A DNA stretch of 64,000 nt from Actinospica robiniae DSM 44927 (lineage in GTDB: Bacteria > Actinomycetota > Actinomycetes > Streptomycetales > Catenulisporaceae), in assembly GCF_000504285.1 (NCBI RefSeq), contig NZ_KI632511.1:9530154-9594153 (forward strand). Direction: 5' to 3'. The translations under genes were made by a program, and so were the position numbers. The stretch's first letter is position 1. Each line of letters opens with the position of its first letter. Positions 21,405-32,553 of this stretch are shown one piece after another. Below the pieces are notes generated by a model. That model saw only the letters and a list, made by a program, of their open reading frames with translations, made no database searches and had not been told where the DNA came from.

Positions 21405-22684
21405 AGCAGGCGATTCTTCTTCATGTAGGCGTGCAGCTCGTCGTAGGCGCCGGAGCTGTTGGCGAACAGCACGACGTTGCGCGCCTCCTCCAGCCACGGC
21501 CCGATCGACGGCCGGACCTCGTCGATCGCCGCCTCCAGGTCGGCCATGCCGATCAGCCGCAGCGTCCCCTCCTCCGCCGCCGCGAGCAGCGCCGTCTCGG
21601 CCGCGGTCTCGCACACGTGCGCCAGGTCGGCCCCGGAATAGCCCTCGGTCCGCTTGGCCAGCGCGGCCACGTCGATCCGGCTCACCGGGCGGTCTTGCAG
21701 GTGGTAGCGCAGGATCGCCTCGCGCGCGGGCCGGTCCGGAGGTGCCACCAGCAGCGTCCGGTCGAGCCGGCCCGGCCGGCGCAGGGCGGTGTCCACGTCC
21801 CACGGGGTGTTGGTCGCGCCGAGCACGAACACCCCGTCGTTCACGGCGTCGACGGAGTCGAGCTCGGTCAGGAACTGGTTGACCACGCCGCGGTTCGCGT
21901 CGGTGCGCAGGTTCCCGCGCTTGCGCCCGAGCGCGTCGATCTCGTCGAAGAAGAGCACGCACGGGGAGTTGCGCCGCGCGGTGTCGAAGACCGCGGCCAG
22001 GTTGCGCTCGCTCTGGCCGATGTACATGTCGATGACGTCGGCGAGGGTGACCGAGAAGAACTTGGCGCCCAGCTCGCCCGCGACCGCCCGGGCCACGAAG
22101 GTCTTGCCGCAGCCGGGCGGCCCGTACAGCAGCAGGCCGCCTCGCAGGGATTTGCGATACATCCGGCTGAGCTCGGGGTTGCGCATCGGCTTGAGGAAGG
22201 CGACGTCGAGCCGCCGCTTGACCTCCTCCATACCGCCGACGTCGGACAGGCGCACGCCGACGTCCTCCACCTCGTACGCGGACCCGGCGGGCGCGTCGGA
22301 TTCGCCGGACCCGGCGGCCGGGCCGACGAAGAGCGGCTCGGCCAACTCGCCGAGGTCGCGGGCGGCCGCGTTCCAGTCGAAACCGTCGGGGGAGGCGGGT
22401 GCGGGGCCCGGCTCGGGTGCTGCGACAGGTGCGACAGGCGCGACAGGTGCAGCGGGCGCCGCGGCTGCCGCGGCCGACGCGCCTGCGCCCAGGGCCCGGC
22501 GCATCAGCTCCAGCGCCTGCGGCGAGCCCGGCTCGCGGCTGAGCACCGTCCCCAGGTGCCCGACCGCCTGGTCGGTCAGTCCCTCGTCCACCAGCAGGCC
22601 GGCCAGGTGCAGCCGCAACGGGAGGTCCTCCGGTGCGCTTTCCACGGCCCTGCGCAGGCTGGCCAGCAACGGGCTCTCGGCCAC
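21401..22684 (-). CDS. AAA+ ATPase with N-terminal helical (TPR-like) domain
   Basis: 427 aa. Residues 1-65 look like one or two TPR units. A roughly 35-residue Ala/Pro/Val linker follows, then a classical AAA domain related to FtsH/proteasomal ATPases: Walker A GPPGCGKT (188-195), Walker B FFDEID (245-250), sensor 1 GATN (289-292), arginine fingers in 'RRPGRLDR', and the C-terminal alpha domain with 'TEGYSGADLAHVCE'. Predicted cytoplasmic unfoldase/remodelling hexamer; there is no protease domain or membrane segment. It heads the operon with two TPR membrane proteins (4-bp overlap with the first), suggesting an ATP-driven membrane-associated complex. Confidence 0.88.
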   Translation of the reverse strand: MAESPLLASLRRAVESAPEDLPLRLHLAGLLVDEGLTDQAVGHLGTVLSREPGSPQALELMRRALGAGASAAAAAAPAAPVAPVAPVAAPEPGPAPASPDGFDWNAAARDLGELAEPLFVGPAAGSGESDAPAGSAYEVEDVGVRLSDVGGMEEVKRRLDVAFLKPMRNPELSRMYRKSLRGGLLLYGPPGCGKTFVARAVAGELGAKFFSVTLADVIDMYIGQSERNLAAVFDTARRNSPCVLFFDEIDALGRKRGNLRTDANRGVVNQFLTELDSVDAVNDGVFVLGATNTPWDVDTALRRPGRLDRTLLVAPPDRPAREAILRYHLQDRPVSRIDVAALAKRTEGYSGADLAHVCETAAETALLAAAEEGTLRLIGMADLEAAIDEVRPSIGPWLEEARNVVLFANSSGAYDELHAYMKKNRLL

Positions 22685-22840
22685 GGTGTCGCCCTCCCTC
22701 CCTGATCATGCGTCGGGTCAGGCTATCGCGCCGTCCCGACCCGCGCAGCGCCGAGCTGCCGAGATTTTCCCGTGACCACGCCGTTATCCGAACGTGTCAG
22801 AGCTTTACGGTGCTTCCCAGGCTCCCGTGATCTCCCTCAC

Positions 22841-22862
22841 AAAGACGCGCTATATCGTCTTT
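22841..22862. promoter_or_regulatory. Dyad upstream of the MMPL transporter, candidate operator
   Basis: AAAGACG (22841-22847) and CGTCTTT (22856-22862) form a perfect 7-bp inverted repeat around CGCTATAT, 100-120 bp upstream of the MMPL start. It is an AT-rich centre in GC-rich surroundings, as expected for a TetR- or PadR-type operator. No regulator gene is adjacent. Confidence 0.45.
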
Positions 22863-22962
22863 CTGTCAGGCCTATGTCAGCTCGGCGTCAGCCGCCGCGC
22901 TTATCGTTCTTGCGGCCGCGTGCCTGGCGGCCGAGATCTGCCCGAACCGAAATGGGGGAGCA

Positions 22963-25260
22963 ATGGCTTCGCTCGCACGATGGTGCTTCAGAAACCGGAC
23001 CAAGGTCCTGGTGTTCTGGATCATCGCGCTGATCGGCATCTTTCTCGCCGGTAGCGCCTGGGGGGACGCGTACTCGACGTCGTTCAACATGCCCGGCACG
23101 GACTCGACCAAGGCGCTCAACCTGCTCAAGCAGCTCGACGCCAAGGCTTCGGGCGACACCGACCAGATCGTCTGGCACACGCTGGGCAACGGGGCGAAGG
23201 TCACCGACCCGAACGTCGAGCAGACCGTCACCGCCATGCTCGACGAGGTCGGCAAGGGCCACGGCATCGTCAGCGTGACCAACCCGTACCAGACCGACGG
23301 AGCCAAGTCGACCGCCATCAGCGCGGACGGCACGATCGCGTACTCGACGGTGACCTTCGCCGGCAACCAGACCGACATCCAGCTCGACGACGTGCAGAGC
23401 CTGGTCGACACGGCCAAGAAGGCGCAGAGCGCGAACCTCGAGGTCGAGCTCGGCGGCACCGACATCCAGGGCACCGAGCAGTCGAGCACCGGCTCCGCCG
23501 AACTGCTCGGCTACCTCGCCGCGCTGATCGTGCTGCTGCTCGCCTTCGGCTCGATCGTCGGAGCGCTGCTGCCGGTGATCATCGCGATCTTCGGGCTCGG
23601 CATCGGCACCTCCCTGATCATCATGACCTCGCACGCGATGACCATCCCGCAGCTCGCCCCGATCCTCGCGGCGCTGATCGGCATGGGCGTCGGCATCGAC
23701 TACGCCCTGTTCATCGTCACCCGCTTCCGCAACTCGGTGCGGGAGGGGCTGAGCCATGAGGACTCGGTGGTCCTCGCGCTCAACACCTCCGGGCGTGCGG
23801 TGATCTTCGCCGGCACCACCGTCTGCATCGCGCTGCTCGGCATGCTCACCACCCGGATGAGCTTCATGTCCGGCACCGGCGTCGGCGCCGCCATCGTCGT
23901 GGCCACGGTCGTGTTCGCCTCGATCACGCTGCTGCCCGCGCTGCTCGGCTTCCGGGGCATCGCCAAGCGGGTCATGTCCCGCGGCACCCGCAAGCGGCTG
24001 TCCGCCAGCGGGCCGATCACCGGCGAGCCGACCGGCGTGTGGGCGCGCTGGGCCCGGGTGGTGGAGAAGCGGCCGACCGTGCTGGCCCTGCTCGCCGTGA
24101 TCATCATGGGCGTGCTGATCATCCCGACCATGTCCATCCGGCTGCTCAACTCGGACCAGGGCAACGACCCGAGCAGCACCACCACGCGCAAGGCGTACGA
24201 TCTGCTGGCCGAGGGCTTCGGTCCGGGCTTCAACGGCCCGCTGCAGATCGTCGCGCAGCTGGGCGGGCCGAACGACGCCGCCGCCCTACCGAAGATGGCC
24301 ACGACCATCAGTGCTCTTCCGGACGTCACCACGGCCTTCGCCGTGCCGACCGAGCCCGGCGCCCATGTCGGCATCGTCATGGTGTACCCGAAGACGGCGC
24401 CGGAGTCCGCGCAGACCACGGACCTGGTCGACCAGCTGCGTGACACCGTCGTGCCGAAGGCCGAAGCGGGCACGCAGATGCAGGCCTACGTCGGCGGCAC
24501 GACGGCGATCTTCGAGGACTTCGCCAGTGTGATGAAGCAGAAGATCCCGTTGTTCGTGGGCGTGGTCGTCGGGCTCGGCTTCCTGTTGCTGATGCTCGCC
24601 TTCCGCTCGCTCCTCGTCCCGCTGGCCGCGGCGGCGATGAACCTGGTCGCGGCCGGAGCGTCGTTCGGCGTGATCGTCTGGATGTTCCAGTACGGCCACG
24701 GCTCGGACGCCCTCGGGCTCGGCGCGGCCGGGCCGGTGGAGGCGTGGCTACCGGTGATGATGCTCTCCATCCTGTTCGGCCTGTCGATGGACTATCAGGT
24801 CTTCCTGGTCTCCCGGATGCACGAGGAATGGGTGCACACCAAGGACAACCGCCGGGCGGTGCGGGTCGGCCAGGCCGAGACCGGACGGGTGATCACCGCC
24901 GCGGCCACCATCATGATCGCGGTGTTCCTCTGCTTCCTGCTGCTCAAGCAGCGCGCGGTGTCCGAGTTCGGCATCGGCCTGGCCGCGGCGGTGGCGCTGG
25001 ACGCCTTCGTGCTGCGGATGCTGCTGGTGCCCTCGATCATGCAGCTGTTCGGCCGGGCGAACTGGTACCTGCCCAAGTGGCTCGACCGGATCCTGCCGCA
25101 CATGTCCGTCGAGGGCGACGGCGAGCCGCCGGTCGGCCGCGGCTACCTCGACCCGGGGCTGTTCCCGGCGTCGAGCGAGGTCGCCGCGTGGGGCACCGTC
25201 TCCTTCGGCGATCAGGACTCGGACGACGTTCAGGACGGCGTGCCCAGCGGCCGCCGCTGA
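22963..25260 (+). CDS. MMPL-family RND transporter
   Basis: 765 aa with the duplicated RND layout: one helix, a periplasm-type loop (about 35-175), five helices, a cytoplasmic linker, then the same again (helix about 365, loop, five helices ending near 690). The conserved 'GMGVGIDYALFIVTRFR' and 'GLSMDYQVFLVSRMHEEW' segments contain the Asp-Tyr pairs of the proton relay in MmpL proteins. Predicted exporter of lipids, siderophores or drugs. The C-terminal 60 residues are a soluble acidic tail. ATG 22963 follows GGGGGAGCA. Monocistronic: a hairpin follows, and a dyad operator candidate lies upstream at 22841-22862. Confidence 0.9.
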   Translation: MASLARWCFRNRTKVLVFWIIALIGIFLAGSAWGDAYSTSFNMPGTDSTKALNLLKQLDAKASGDTDQIVWHTLGNGAKVTDPNVEQTVTAMLDEVGKGHGIVSVTNPYQTDGAKSTAISADGTIAYSTVTFAGNQTDIQLDDVQSLVDTAKKAQSANLEVELGGTDIQGTEQSSTGSAELLGYLAALIVLLLAFGSIVGALLPVIIAIFGLGIGTSLIIMTSHAMTIPQLAPILAALIGMGVGIDYALFIVTRFRNSVREGLSHEDSVVLALNTSGRAVIFAGTTVCIALLGMLTTRMSFMSGTGVGAAIVVATVVFASITLLPALLGFRGIAKRVMSRGTRKRLSASGPITGEPTGVWARWARVVEKRPTVLALLAVIIMGVLIIPTMSIRLLNSDQGNDPSSTTTRKAYDLLAEGFGPGFNGPLQIVAQLGGPNDAAALPKMATTISALPDVTTAFAVPTEPGAHVGIVMVYPKTAPESAQTTDLVDQLRDTVVPKAEAGTQMQAYVGGTTAIFEDFASVMKQKIPLFVGVVVGLGFLLLMLAFRSLLVPLAAAAMNLVAAGASFGVIVWMFQYGHGSDALGLGAAGPVEAWLPVMMLSILFGLSMDYQVFLVSRMHEEWVHTKDNRRAVRVGQAETGRVITAAATIMIAVFLCFLLLKQRAVSEFGIGLAAAVALDAFVLRMLLVPSIMQLFGRANWYLPKWLDRILPHMSVEGDGEPPVGRGYLDPGLFPASSEVAAWGTVSFGDQDSDDVQDGVPSGRR

Positions 25261-25275
25261 CAAGTGATCGACGGT

Positions 25276-25310
25276 CTAGGCGCGTCCGGGTTTTCTCCGG
25301 GCGCGCCTAG
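25276..25310. terminator. Bidirectional terminator between the MMPL gene and the AAC(6')-like gene
   Basis: CTAGGCGCG (25276-25284) pairs perfectly with CGCGCCTAG (25302-25310). The 17-nt loop has TTTTC flanked by direct TCCGGG repeats. The right arm overlaps the stop codon of the convergent acetyltransferase. Confidence 0.75.
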
Positions 25311-25834
25311 GGCCGTTCCAGCAGGTAAACCGCGGAAGGCCCCGCGTCGCCGGGATCGTCCGACTCGATGTCGCGGACGCCCAGTAGCCGGAACCCGTTC
25401 TTCTCCAGCACACGACACGACGGCGTGTTCGCGGCCTGGGGTGCGGAGACGATGCCGGCCAGGTCCGGGAACAGCCGGAACGCGTGCGCGCAGAGCGTCG
25501 CGATGACGGCGGTGCCGAGGCCCTTGCCGCAGCGGTCCGCCTCGCCGATCAGATAATCGATCCCGGCGACGGCAGGGATCCCCACGGCCCGGTCCCAGCC
25601 CGGGTGATCGGCATGACGGTAGGTCTGCACGAAGCCGACCGGGACGCCGTCGGCGACGGCCAGGTAGAGCAGCGTCGGGTCCGTGCCGTCGATGGCCGGA
25701 CCGTAGTAGGCATCGAGGGCTGCGAGGGACAGGTCTTCCTGCGGCCACCAGCGCGCCACGTGCTCGTTCGCCAGCCAGCCGGCGAGCAACGGCAGATCCT
25801 CGCGGCCGAACGCCCGCAGTTCGATCTCCGGCAT
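25307..25834 (-). CDS. GNAT acetyltransferase, AAC(6')-like
   Basis: 175 aa GNAT protein. The N-terminal part 'LAGWLANEHVARWWPQEDL' and the core 'GIDYLIGEADRCGKGLGTAV' resemble aminoglycoside 6'-N-acetyltransferases of the AAC(6')-Ib group, and 'NTPSCRVLEKNGFRLLG' matches their C-terminal motif. Relatives also acetylate other amines or siderophore precursors, so aminoglycoside activity is only possible. Cytoplasmic. Its stop lies inside the shared terminator; the YjbR gene lies 27 bp upstream on the same strand and may be co-transcribed. Confidence 0.82.
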   Translation of the reverse strand: MPEIELRAFGREDLPLLAGWLANEHVARWWPQEDLSLAALDAYYGPAIDGTDPTLLYLAVADGVPVGFVQTYRHADHPGWDRAVGIPAVAGIDYLIGEADRCGKGLGTAVIATLCAHAFRLFPDLAGIVSAPQAANTPSCRVLEKNGFRLLGVRDIESDDPGDAGPSAVYLLERP

Positions 25835-25861
25835 GGTGCGACCCCCTCGGCTCGACTCCGC

Positions 25862-26233
25862 TCAGGCCTTCTCGTAACCGTCCGGCCGTTCCCTCTTGGG
25901 CAGCTTGACCGCGATCTCCAGGTACGAGGTGTCGACGGCCTCGAACAGCTCCTCGTCCGGGATCGCCCCGCCCACCGTGAGCGAGTTCCAGCCGAAGCGG
26001 CCGATGTAGCTCGACGGTTGGACGTCCCCGGGATAGCGCGCGACCCACTCGTCCGCCACGTCGCGGTTCCGGCCGCACTTCACGCCCATCGTGGTGCTCG
26101 AGTTCGGGTCGCCGAAGAACGCGAAGATCTTCGTGCCCACCTTCGCCACGATGTCCCCGCCCCACGGGTCGTCCTCCCAGGCGCCCGGCTTGCGCAGGCT
26201 GTAGGCCAGCAGGTCGGCCACGGTCACGGCCAT
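25862..26233 (-). CDS. MmcQ/YjbR family protein
   Basis: 123 aa. Contains the YjbR-type core: 'KPGAWEDDPWGGDIVAKVGTK' then 'KIFAFFG', and a C-terminal 'GWNSLTVGGAIPDEELFEAVDTSY'. Members adopt a CyaY-like fold and are thought to bind DNA, but no function is established. ATG 26233 has AAAGG upstream and gives a family-typical length; the frame remains open to 26296. It precedes the AAC(6')-like gene by 27 bp and is divergent from glpK. Confidence 0.85.
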   Translation of the reverse strand: MAVTVADLLAYSLRKPGAWEDDPWGGDIVAKVGTKIFAFFGDPNSSTTMGVKCGRNRDVADEWVARYPGDVQPSSYIGRFGWNSLTVGGAIPDEELFEAVDTSYLEIAVKLPKRERPDGYEKA

Positions 26234-26337
26234 CACGGTCGCCTTTCGTCTTCGGGGTCTGACAGTGACGAGGCTACCCCGACCCGCCGGTAACATGACG
26301 GCGGCAACGAGGGCCGTCGAGGAAGCGGAGACTCCGT

Positions 26338-27861
<1,524 letters not shown>

Positions 27862-27865
27862 GTCG

Positions 27866-28210
27866 TCAGGCGGGCGGAAGCGGCACCTGGCCCGGCCACA
27901 GCTCGGGTGGTGTGCCCGGAAGCGGGCAAGCGGGGTAGGCGACGAGCCTCTCCGCGGCGGCCTGGGCGCGTGCCCACGCTTCGACCACGTCATACGTCCC
28001 GTCGCCCTCGAAGCAGATGTGACCGTAGGCCGCGCCGGCCTCGTCCGGTTGCGGGTAGTCGTCCGCCCAGGTCGCCCACCAGCGGCCTCGGCCGTCGGAG
28101 CGGACGTAGACGATTCCGTGGCCTGGACGGGGAAGACCGGGCGCGACGGCCATGCGGTCATCCGAGACGGGCACCCCGGTGGGATACCGGCGAACTGGTC
28201 GGCGGTCCAT
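27866..28210 (-). CDS. Hypothetical protein
   Basis: 114 aa, no recognised family. A Trp-rich middle ([18 protein letters not shown]) and '[26 protein letters not shown]' look like a small mixed alpha/beta domain. There is no signal or membrane segment. The stop is 8 bp after the upstream aminotransferase IV gene on the same strand, so it is probably the second gene of that pair. Pro/Arg-rich ends are typical of many small actinomycete proteins, and the start is uncertain (a Met at residue 20 is an alternative). Confidence 0.5.
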   Translation of the reverse strand: MDRRPVRRYPTGVPVSDDRMAVAPGLPRPGHGIVYVRSDGRGRWWATWADDYPQPDEAGAAYGHICFEGDGTYDVVEAWARAQAAAERLVAYPACPLPGTPPELWPGQVPLPPA

Positions 28211-28218
28211 ACGGCCCC

Positions 28219-29004
28219 TTAGATCTCATCCCAGGGTACGGATTCGTAAGCGTCGCCCACGGCCCGCATGAGCGTGTCGGAGACCGGGATCTCGAGCTCG
28301 TCGACGCTGCGCACCGCGCCGACGCCGCGCGAGTTGGTGACGCAGATCCCTGCGAAGCGGCCGAGCTCGGCCAGGGTGACCCGGCCGGTGCGCGATTTCA
28401 GGCCCTGCTCGGCCAGACGCGGTGCGACCAGCTGCATGGTGATGCCGGCCAGCGACGGGCCGTCCGGCCACAGCACGTCCGTGCCGTCGAAGAACGCGAT
28501 GTTGGTGATCCCGCCCTCGGAGATCCGCCCGGTCGGGCTGGTCAGCAGCGCGTCGTCGTAGCCGGCGCGGGCGACCTCGTTCAGGTGGTAGGCGTGGGCG
28601 AAGTCGCCGGGCCGCTTGATGTGCGCGATCTCGCGCTGGTAGGAGACCGAGCGCAGCCGCTGCGGCCGGTCCGGCACCTGGGCCGGCGGGCGCACGGTGA
28701 CGATGGTGCGCACGGCGCCGGTCGCCGCGATCCCGCGCACGATCACCCGCACCGACGCGTCCGGCTGGGGCTCGCGGCCGTTCCCGCCGCGCAGCGCCTG
28801 CCGGATGAGGGTTCGCACATACCCGCCGTCGAAGGGCCTGCCGAACAGCTCCCGGTTCGCCGCGTCCAGCCGGTCCAGATGCAGCCCCAGCCCGCGCACC
28901 CGGCCGCCGCGCACCTGCATCGCGGTGAAGTGGCCGAAGCTCTCCAGTGCGATCTCGGCGAGGGCGTCCGCACTGGGACTCTCGCCGTCGATCTCCATCC
29001 GCAC
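28219..29004 (-). CDS. Class IV aminotransferase (PLP fold type IV)
   Basis: 261 aa with the fold shared by branched-chain aminotransferase, D-amino-acid aminotransferase and aminodeoxychorismate lyase. The PLP Lys is in '[15 protein letters not shown]', and '[24 protein letters not shown]' is the cofactor-phosphate region. Residues distinguishing ADC lyase from transaminases cannot be assigned by eye, so the substrate is open; the short N-terminus is closer to the ADCL/pabC-like branch. Cytoplasmic. Upstream of, and probably co-transcribed with, the 114-aa hypothetical gene; divergent from ileS. Confidence 0.82.
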   Translation of the reverse strand: MRMEIDGESPSADALAEIALESFGHFTAMQVRGGRVRGLGLHLDRLDAANRELFGRPFDGGYVRTLIRQALRGGNGREPQPDASVRVIVRGIAATGAVRTIVTVRPPAQVPDRPQRLRSVSYQREIAHIKRPGDFAHAYHLNEVARAGYDDALLTSPTGRISEGGITNIAFFDGTDVLWPDGPSLAGITMQLVAPRLAEQGLKSRTGRVTLAELGRFAGICVTNSRGVGAVRSVDELEIPVSDTLMRAVGDAYESVPWDEI

Positions 29005-29199
29005 GCCGCCGCCCGCCTTCCGTCCCGCGATCCGCCGGTGCGCCGATCGGCTCCGCTCAATCTATCTCAGGCCTCCCACGTGCGGCAAAGCCCGCGCGGC
29101 GGGTCCGATATTCCCGGCGTTTCGGTGCCCGGGCCGCTACGCTGCTGCGCGACACGGTGCGTCACGAGCACAGCTGAAGCAGGACGACGGGAGCCCGTA

Positions 29200-32100
29200 A
29201 TGACCCGGATCTATCCGAAAGCCGCCGCCGGAGCCGCGGACGACGGCGTCCCGTCCGGGCCGCGGTTCCCCGAGATCGAGCTGCGGGTGCTCGACTACTG
29301 GGGCTCCGACGACACTTTCCGCGCCTCGGTCGAGGCGCGTCCGGTCGGCGAGCGCGGCGCGAACGAGTTCGTGTTCTACGACGGTCCGCCCTTCGCCAAC
29401 GGCCTGCCGCACTACGGACATCTGCTCACCGGCTATGTCAAAGACCTCATTCCGCGGTACCAGACCATGCGCGGCTGCCGGGTGGAACGCCGCTTCGGCT
29501 GGGACACGCACGGCCTGCCCGCGGAGCTCGAGGCGATGCGGCAGCTCGGGATCAAGACCAAGGCCGAGATCGAGCAGGCCGGCATCGCCGCGTTCAACGA
29601 CTCCTGCCGCGCATCGGTGCTGCGCTACACCCAGGCCTGGCACGACTACGTCACCCGTCAGGCCCGGTGGGTCGACTTCGAGAACGACTACAAGACGCTC
29701 GACCTGTCCTACATGGAGAGCGTCATGTGGGCGTTCAAGCAGCTCTATGACAAGGGTCTGGTTTACGAGGGCTATCGCTGCCTGCCCTACTGCTGGAACG
29801 ACGAGACCCCGCTCTCCGCGCACGAGCTACGTATGGACGAGGACGTCTACCAGCCGCGCCGCGACCCTGCCGTCACCGTCGGATACCGCCTCGAGACCGG
29901 CGAGCTCGCGCTGATCTGGACCACGACGCCGTGGACGCTGCCGTCGAACCTCGCCATGGCCGTGCACCGCGACGTCGACTACGTGGTGGTCGAGTCGGAC
30001 TTCGCCGGCCGGACCGAACGCTACATCCTGGCCGAGGAGCGGCTGGCCGCCTACGCGAAGGAGCTCGGCCAGGACCCTGAGTCGCGGATCGTGCGACGCT
30101 GCAAGGGTTCCGAGCTCGTCGGACTGGGCTACACCCCGCCGTTCTCCTACTTCCTCGGGCATCCGAAGTCGCACGTCGTCCTGCACGCGGACTACGTCAC
30201 GACCTCCGACGGCACCGGCATCGTGCACATCGCGCCCGCCTTCGGCGAGGAGGACAAGCTGCTCACCGACCAGTACGGCATCGTGCCGGTCGTGCCGGTA
30301 GCCGCGGACGGCACCTTCACCGAGCCGGTCTCCGAGTACGCCGGCCTGCACGTCTTCAAGGCCAACGCGAAGATCATCGAGCATCTCAAGGCTCGAACCG
30401 AGGGCGAGGCAGGCGAGGCCGGCGCGAGCACCGAGGGCACGGTGCTGCTGCGGCACGAGACGTACGAGCACTCCTACCCGCACTGCTGGCGCTGCCGCAA
30501 TCCCCTGATCTACATGGCGGTCTCCTCCTGGTTCGTGGCCACCACCGCGATCCGGGAGCGCATGCTCGAGCTCAACGAGCCGATCACCTGGGTGCCCGAG
30601 CACGTCAAGCACGGCCAGTTCGGCAAGTGGCTCAGCAACACCCGGGACTGGTCGATCAGCCGCAACCGCTACTGGGGCAGCCCCATCCCGGTCTGGCGCT
30701 CCGACGATCCGCACTACCCGCGGGTCGACGTCTACGGCTCGCTGGCCGAGCTCGGCGCGGACTTCGGCGTCGAGGTGACCGACCTGCACCGGCCGGCCGT
30801 CGACGAGCTCACCCGGCCCAACCCGGACGATCCGACCGGCCGCTCCACCATGCGCCGGGTCACCGACGTGCTCGACTGCTGGTTCGAGTCCGGGTCGATG
30901 TCCTTCGCCCAGGTGCACTACCCCTTCGAGAACGCCGAGTGGTTCGACTCCCACTTCCCGGGCGACTTCATCGTCGAGTACATCGGGCAGACCCGCGGGT
31001 GGTTCTACACGATGCACGTCATGGCCGCCGCGCTGTTCGACCGGCCCGCCTTCTCCACCTGCCTGAGCCACGGCATCGTGCTCGGCTCGGACGGCCAGAA
31101 GATGTCGAAGTCGCTGCGCAACTACCCGGACGTGACCGAGGTCTTCGACCGCGACGGCGCCGACGCGATGCGCTGGTTCCTGATGTCCTCGCCGATCCTG
31201 CGCGGCGGCAACCTGATCGTGACCGAGCAGGCCATCCGCGAGGGCGTGCGCCAGGTGCTGATCCCGCTGTGGAACAGCTGGTACTTCTTCCAGCTCTACG
31301 CCAACGCGGCCGGCTACGAGGCCCGGGCCACGCTCGAGGCGCAGGACCCGCTCGACCGCTACCTGCTGGCGAAGCTGCGCGAACTGGTGGAGAGCGTGGG
31401 CGAGCAGCTCGACGGCTACCGCATCGCCGAGGCCTGCGACAGTGTGCGCGGCTTCTTCGACCTGCTCACCAACTGGTACATCCGGCGGTCCCGGGAGCGG
31501 TTCTGGGGCACCGGCGGCGCGGCCGACCCGGCGCCGTTCGACACGCTGTACACGGCGCTGGAGACCGCGTGCCGGATCTCCGCGCCGCTGCTGCCGCTGA
31601 TCGCCGAGGAGGTCTGGCGCGGCCTGACCGGCGGACGCTCGGTCCATCTGACCGACTGGCCCGAGGCCGAGCGGCTGCCTCAGGACGCGGAGTTGGTCTC
31701 GGCGATGGACCGCACCCGGGAGGTGTGCTCGGTGGCCGCGGCCCTGCGCAAGGCCAACGACCTGCGGGTGCGGCTGCCGTTGGGCGAGCTGACCGTGGTC
31801 GCGCCGGGCGCATCGAGCTGGGCCCGGTTCGCCCCGATCATGGCCGACGAGGTCAACGTGCGCACGGTGACGCTGCTCGACCCGGACGACCCGGACGCGC
31901 GGCGGCTGCGGATGGGGGAGCAGCTGACCATCATGCCGCGGGTGGCCGGTCCGCGGCTCGGCGCCGAGGTGCAGAGGGTGATCCGGGCGAGCAAGTCAGG
32001 GGACTGGTTCGTCTCCCCGGCCGGCCGGGTCGTGTGCGGCGGGATCGAGCTCGAACTCAGCGAATACGTGCTGGAGACCGTCTTCGACCACGGCGCCGAG

Positions 32101-32457
32101 GAGACCGCGACCGCGCCGCTGCCGGGCGGCGGCTTCGTCCTGCTCGACGTCTCGGTCACCTCGGAGTTCGCGGCCGAGGGCCTGGCCCGCGACGCCGTGC
32201 GGACCGTCCAGCAGGCTCGGCGGACTGCCGGATTCGGCGTCTCGGACCGGATTTCGCTGCTGGTCGCGGGCACGCCGGGTGCGATCGAGGCGCTGCGCAC
32301 GCATCAGGAGCTGCTGGCCCGCGAGACGCTCGCGCTCGAGGTCGAACTGCTCGACCTCGCCGTCCTCGACGCCGAGGCCGAGTCCCGGCTCGGCGATCCG
32401 GTGCGCGTCGGCGACGACCAGAGCGTACGGATCGCGGTGGCCCGCCACGCGCAATAG
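29200..32457 (+). CDS. ileS: Isoleucyl-tRNA synthetase
   Basis: 1085 aa class Ia synthetase that charges tRNA-Ile. HIGH motif as HYGH (71-74), KMSKS at 634-638, large CP1 editing domain between them (with '[21 protein letters not shown]'), anticodon-binding domain (about 690-850) and a long C-terminal extension. The length and the '[26 protein letters not shown]' region mark the eukaryote-like type 2 IleRS usual in actinobacteria, a form generally tolerant to mupirocin. ATG 29200. The 195-bp upstream region shows no T-box signature (UGGNACC). A strong terminator follows. Confidence 0.96.
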   Translation: MTRIYPKAAAGAADDGVPSGPRFPEIELRVLDYWGSDDTFRASVEARPVGERGANEFVFYDGPPFANGLPHYGHLLTGYVKDLIPRYQTMRGCRVERRFGWDTHGLPAELEAMRQLGIKTKAEIEQAGIAAFNDSCRASVLRYTQAWHDYVTRQARWVDFENDYKTLDLSYMESVMWAFKQLYDKGLVYEGYRCLPYCWNDETPLSAHELRMDEDVYQPRRDPAVTVGYRLETGELALIWTTTPWTLPSNLAMAVHRDVDYVVVESDFAGRTERYILAEERLAAYAKELGQDPESRIVRRCKGSELVGLGYTPPFSYFLGHPKSHVVLHADYVTTSDGTGIVHIAPAFGEEDKLLTDQYGIVPVVPVAADGTFTEPVSEYAGLHVFKANAKIIEHLKARTEGEAGEAGASTEGTVLLRHETYEHSYPHCWRCRNPLIYMAVSSWFVATTAIRERMLELNEPITWVPEHVKHGQFGKWLSNTRDWSISRNRYWGSPIPVWRSDDPHYPRVDVYGSLAELGADFGVEVTDLHRPAVDELTRPNPDDPTGRSTMRRVTDVLDCWFESGSMSFAQVHYPFENAEWFDSHFPGDFIVEYIGQTRGWFYTMHVMAAALFDRPAFSTCLSHGIVLGSDGQKMSKSLRNYPDVTEVFDRDGADAMRWFLMSSPILRGGNLIVTEQAIREGVRQVLIPLWNSWYFFQLYANAAGYEARATLEAQDPLDRYLLAKLRELVESVGEQLDGYRIAEACDSVRGFFDLLTNWYIRRSRERFWGTGGAADPAPFDTLYTALETACRISAPLLPLIAEEVWRGLTGGRSVHLTDWPEAERLPQDAELVSAMDRTREVCSVAAALRKANDLRVRLPLGELTVVAPGASSWARFAPIMADEVNVRTVTLLDPDDPDARRLRMGEQLTIMPRVAGPRLGAEVQRVIRASKSGDWFVSPAGRVVCGGIELELSEYVLETVFDHGAEETATAPLPGGGFVLLDVSVTSEFAAEGLARDAVRTVQQARRTAGFGVSDRISLLVAGTPGAIEALRTHQELLARETLALEVELLDLAVLDAEAESRLGDPVRVGDDQSVRIAVARHAQ

Positions 32458-32477
32458 CGGGAGAGCGCGAGGCGACA

Positions 32478-32519
32478 CAGGGCTCTGTTCCGCCGGCGAA
32501 TCGACGGAACAGAGCCCTG
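32478..32519. terminator. Strong bidirectional terminator after ileS
   Basis: Perfect 15-bp stem (32478-32492 with 32505-32519) and 12-nt loop, 20 bp past the ileS stop and 34 bp past the stop of the convergent ricin-lectin gene. Confidence 0.85.
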
Positions 32520-32553
32520 GCGTCGCACTCAGTGAATCAGAGTACGAGCATGG

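Noticed and set aside
29005..29199. T-box riboswitch upstream of ileS
   Set aside because: Actinobacterial ileS genes can carry translational T-boxes, but I find no UGGNACC-type antiterminator/antisequestrator bulge or obvious specifier stem here.
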